Shown here: positions 21,697 to 24,325 of the stretch, one piece after another
How positions within the stretch are numbered: the first letter of the stretch is position 1
Layout: every line of letters starts with the position of its first letter
Origin: an uncultured Alphaproteobacteria bacterium
Lineage (GTDB): Bacteria > Pseudomonadota > Alphaproteobacteria > CAAHEQ01 > UBA3637
Length of the DNA stretch: 24,325 nt
Direction of reading: 5' to 3'
Assembly: GCA_937888725.1 (NCBI GenBank)
Contig: CALARE010000089.1
Location: 1 to 24,325, forward strand
Program-made: the position numbers and the translations under genes
The notes under the pieces: generated by a model
The model's input: the letters and a program-made list of their open reading frames with translations, nothing else
Told to the model about the DNA's origin: nothing
Databases searched by the model: none

Positions 21697-24325
21697 ATGG
21701 ATTTAAAGAACGATAATATCTCAAATCAAGCAAATGGTGTTTATACATTCTCTCTGGTAACAGGGGGCGTTTGTGAGATTGTTGATAGATATGAACGGTT
21801 GAAAGACAGTAATGTTGCAGGTATTGAATTAAAAAAAGAAGATGCCGATTTTATGAAAGCATTTTCTGAATTTTTATCTATGAAAAGAAAAAGAGAATCA
21901 TTCGAATCTTTTAATCAAAGAAAATCTGATTTTTTGAAAAAAAATTATCAAAATTTTGTAACATATGAAAAGTTTGCTAAACAATTGGATATGTCACTGA
22001 TGGATTATATCTCAATGAATGCAGATATTGCGATTAATCGACCTATATGGGCTCGTGCAGCAAAAGCATTGAATAAAAAGTTGGGAGGTCAATTATCTGA
22101 TGAAGTGATTGAGGTATTGTCTAAAAGGATTTCTTCATATTCACCGACGATAAAGGGGGTGGAAGGCTCTCAACGGGTAAGCTTGGATACCAAGGAGTTA
22201 TTGTTTAATTTTATAAAACGAGCTAATACGCCACCTGATGGACAGTATTTTGCTTGTATGTTAGAAGATTTTGCGAATATGCCGAATGGTAAAACGCTAA
22301 CCTTTATGCCAGATAATGGATGGTTAGTAAAAAACAAAGCTGAAGGTGTACAAAGATCCTATAGTTCGTCAATTCAGCTGAAGAATAATGATGTGAACGA
22401 ATACGGGATTCTTATGCATGAGATTCATCACAATGTGAATGAAGCTGTTGTTCTGAGGGTTCAAAAAAATGGGCATGAACATTTGGGACATTTTTTTAAT
22501 GAAGCTCTTTCAAAGAGTGATAACTGGTTGGTTGATGCTCATTATCAAAAAAATAAAATTTTAAAAGATATTCGATCACATTATGAGGCAGAGGCAAAAA
22601 AATTATATCCCGATGATATTAGGGCACAAGCAAGATATGCTTTCACAAAGGCAAGAGGGCGTTATATCTCAATTATGTTGGCAGGAAATGGAGACGATAT
22701 GGTAAAAGTTATTGATGATTTTTACCTTAAAACAGGGGCAAAAAAAACATCAACAGGAGTTGATTTTGCGCATATAGATGACATAGTTTCTGATTGGTAT
22801 AATTATTATCAACGTTACTATCAATATGAATTTTCAGATGGAGCAGATGTAACACAAAAAAGAATAAATGAATATTTAAAAAAACATTTTGATGCGGATA
22901 CAAAAGTAGGAGATGGATTTGTTTTTACACTAGATAAAAAGCATTTGTTTTTAGTTAGTGATTATAATTTTTATCTAACAAAAGATAATACATGTCGGTA
23001 TGTTGGGTCTCGGGATAAAAATGATATAGCTCGTCTTAAACGGGAATGGAAAAAGCATGGAGTTATATTGAATGATGATTTGAGTGTTCCGCCTGAACAA
23101 AAAGCAATTATTGATAGAGTTAGTCGTGACACTCGGCTCTTTTTTTATGAGGATTTTAAATTTTGTTTTGAAAGAAAATTAGTGGATGGTGAGGTTGTTT
23201 ATGAGGCACCAAAAGAGTATAAAAATTATTCCAATCGTGTTCAAGATTTAAAATCCTATTATCAAAAAAATGGTATTGAAGTTGATATCAATCCAGAAAA
23301 TGGTAGGCTAAGAATTCATCCCAATAGTGTGAAAAAATATGAAGCCCATTTATCATCAACGCTTGATTCATTAAAACTTGATCAGTTTAAGTTAAATGAC
23401 CAAGGAGTATTAGAGGCCGATTTTGATGAGGAATTTTGTAAAAAGATGAGTGCAAAATATCGTTCTGTTGGTCTTTATGTTGACTATCGACATAAAAGCG
23501 GTAAAGCCGAGTTAGTGCATGCGGAACATATTGATTGTATTGATGAATTGACGGGTGGATATTTTAAGCTACGTGAAAAAATACCTCATTATAAAAATAA
23601 TGGACTAATTTCCAGTGCAAGGTTATCGAAAGAGGCTTCTAATGTTGGTATTTCAATAAATGTAGAGGATGTTACTGATAATTTAGTTATTCCTAAAATT
23701 CGAGAAGTGCATGCGATAGAATTAGAAAAACAATTGCTCGAGATGGGGTATTCATCTGATAATATAAAAATCAAAGACATCAACGATGGTTATGGATACA
23801 AGAAAGTAATTGTTTTTGGAGAGGAAAAAAAATTAGTGGATGATATTTTTCCATTGTTTAGAAACCAAGCTGGAAAAATTGTAATAAATAAGGATAAATG
23901 TGTTTGTTTGCAAAAATCAGAGAGTATGATTAAATATACCCCAAGATATACCATTGTCGGTGAGGGTGTTGATACGATGGATTCTGATACTCTCAAGGGA
24001 TTGAGAAATCGAGCCATTCGTGCTGGAATTGATCCGCAAGATATCCAACTTGTTTTAGATGCTGATGGGATAAATTCTAGATCTTGTTTGATTTTTCTAA
24101 ATGAGGATAAAACGGATGATTTTTTAAGAAAAGAGCTCTCATCTGATGGACGGCAATTACTTCATAAACTTGACCCACAAGATTTGGAAACACCTGACGA
24201 ATTAAAACAATATTTGTCACAAAAAGATGCACCAGATTTTGATGCAAATGATGGCGTTGAATTAAGTGTAAAAAGAGAAGGGATTCATGTCGCTCAAAAC
24301 ATGGATACAGTATCGAGAATAGACA
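21697..24325 (+). CDS. Large unrecognised protein with HExxH zincin motif (partial, 3' end beyond window)
   Basis: Reading from ATG at 21697 (SD GGGGG six bases upstream), the frame stays open to the window end: 876 complete codons and no stop. I do not recognise the family. No signal peptide or membrane segment is seen, so it is probably cytoplasmic or exported by a non-Sec route. At 240-249 lies MHEIHHNVNE, a good HExxH zinc-metalloprotease motif (H241, E242, H245), preceded by an edge-strand-like SSIQLKN (224-230). FNEAL at 267-271 puts a candidate third ligand, E269, 24 residues after H245, similar in form to NEAIS of thermolysin. After about residue 440, helix-strand units recur (near 447, 517, 674 and 767; for example LKSYYQKNGIEVDI). 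The composition is rich in Lys, Asp and Asn. It might be a peptidase or a secreted effector; neither is shown. Confidence 0.88.
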   Translation, partial: MDLKNDNISNQANGVYTFSLVTGGVCEIVDRYERLKDSNVAGIELKKEDADFMKAFSEFLSMKRKRESFESFNQRKSDFLKKNYQNFVTYEKFAKQLDMSLMDYISMNADIAINRPIWARAAKALNKKLGGQLSDEVIEVLSKRISSYSPTIKGVEGSQRVSLDTKELLFNFIKRANTPPDGQYFACMLEDFANMPNGKTLTFMPDNGWLVKNKAEGVQRSYSSSIQLKNNDVNEYGILMHEIHHNVNEAVVLRVQKNGHEHLGHFFNEALSKSDNWLVDAHYQKNKILKDIRSHYEAEAKKLYPDDIRAQARYAFTKARGRYISIMLAGNGDDMVKVIDDFYLKTGAKKTSTGVDFAHIDDIVSDWYNYYQRYYQYEFSDGADVTQKRINEYLKKHFDADTKVGDGFVFTLDKKHLFLVSDYNFYLTKDNTCRYVGSRDKNDIARLKREWKKHGVILNDDLSVPPEQKAIIDRVSRDTRLFFYEDFKFCFERKLVDGEVVYEAPKEYKNYSNRVQDLKSYYQKNGIEVDINPENGRLRIHPNSVKKYEAHLSSTLDSLKLDQFKLNDQGVLEADFDEEFCKKMSAKYRSVGLYVDYRHKSGKAELVHAEHIDCIDELTGGYFKLREKIPHYKNNGLISSARLSKEASNVGISINVEDVTDNLVIPKIREVHAIELEKQLLEMGYSSDNIKIKDINDGYGYKKVIVFGEEKKLVDDIFPLFRNQAGKIVINKDKCVCLQKSESMIKYTPRYTIVGEGVDTMDSDTLKGLRNRAIRAGIDPQDIQLVLDADGINSRSCLIFLNEDKTDDFLRKELSSDGRQLLHKLDPQDLETPDELKQYLSQKDAPDFDANDGVELSVKREGIHVAQNMDTVSRID

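Overview
The window comes from an AT-rich Gram-negative bacterium. A VirB8-like inner-membrane protein ending in an NPLG motif, a GT2 plus multi-membrane-span glycosyltransferase pair, and SD-led bacterial operons suggest an uncultured, probably host-associated and low-oxygen alphaproteobacterium. That placement is an inference from gene content; no rRNA or tRNA marker is present. Genes are dense, with clear Shine-Dalgarno sites and many hairpin terminators. No tRNA, rRNA, CRISPR array, integrase or transposase was found.

Left block (about 1-7573, minus strand): a Nudix hydrolase of the MutT type lies 12 bp downstream of a very large gene for a 1402-residue protein I cannot assign. That protein is built from about nine degenerate copies of one module, arranged largely as three repeats of a larger unit, and carries a perfect-phase 16-residue tandem repeat. 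Upstream of it, with its own strong terminator, is ppdK (pyruvate, phosphate dikinase).

Central block (7841-16651, plus strand): a tightly packed six-gene unit, divergent from ppdK: glgB, glgX, malQ, an acyl-ACP thioesterase, hflX and an RNHCP zinc protein. Gaps are 16, 2, 1 and 9 bp, and the last junction is a 4-bp overlap. The first three genes build and dismantle glycogen/alpha-glucan branches. Together with PPDK (pyruvate/PEP interconversion) they point to glycogen storage tied to pyrophosphate-linked glycolysis or gluconeogenesis. glgA, glgC and glgP are not in the window.

Right block (16652-21576): a solitary VirB8-like gene with its own promoter and terminator; a convergent small cupin of the type II mannose-6-phosphate isomerase kind; a divergent 2[4Fe-4S] ferredoxin, these two sharing back-to-back promoters; and a two-gene unit of a polyprenyl-phosphate GT2 glycosyltransferase and a large membrane protein resembling DUF6311 (probable GT-C transferase), likely for cell-envelope glycan decoration.

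Far right (21697 to the end): an open-ended gene of at least 876 codons, unrecognised, with a convincing HExxH zincin-type motif and degenerate helix-strand repeats. It and the 1402-residue protein are the least explained parts of the window.

A 41-bp hairpin element occurs twice (8-48 and 17753-17793), identical and in inverted orientation. Each copy sits a few bases past the U-run of a rho-independent terminator and in the same orientation relative to the gene just ended.
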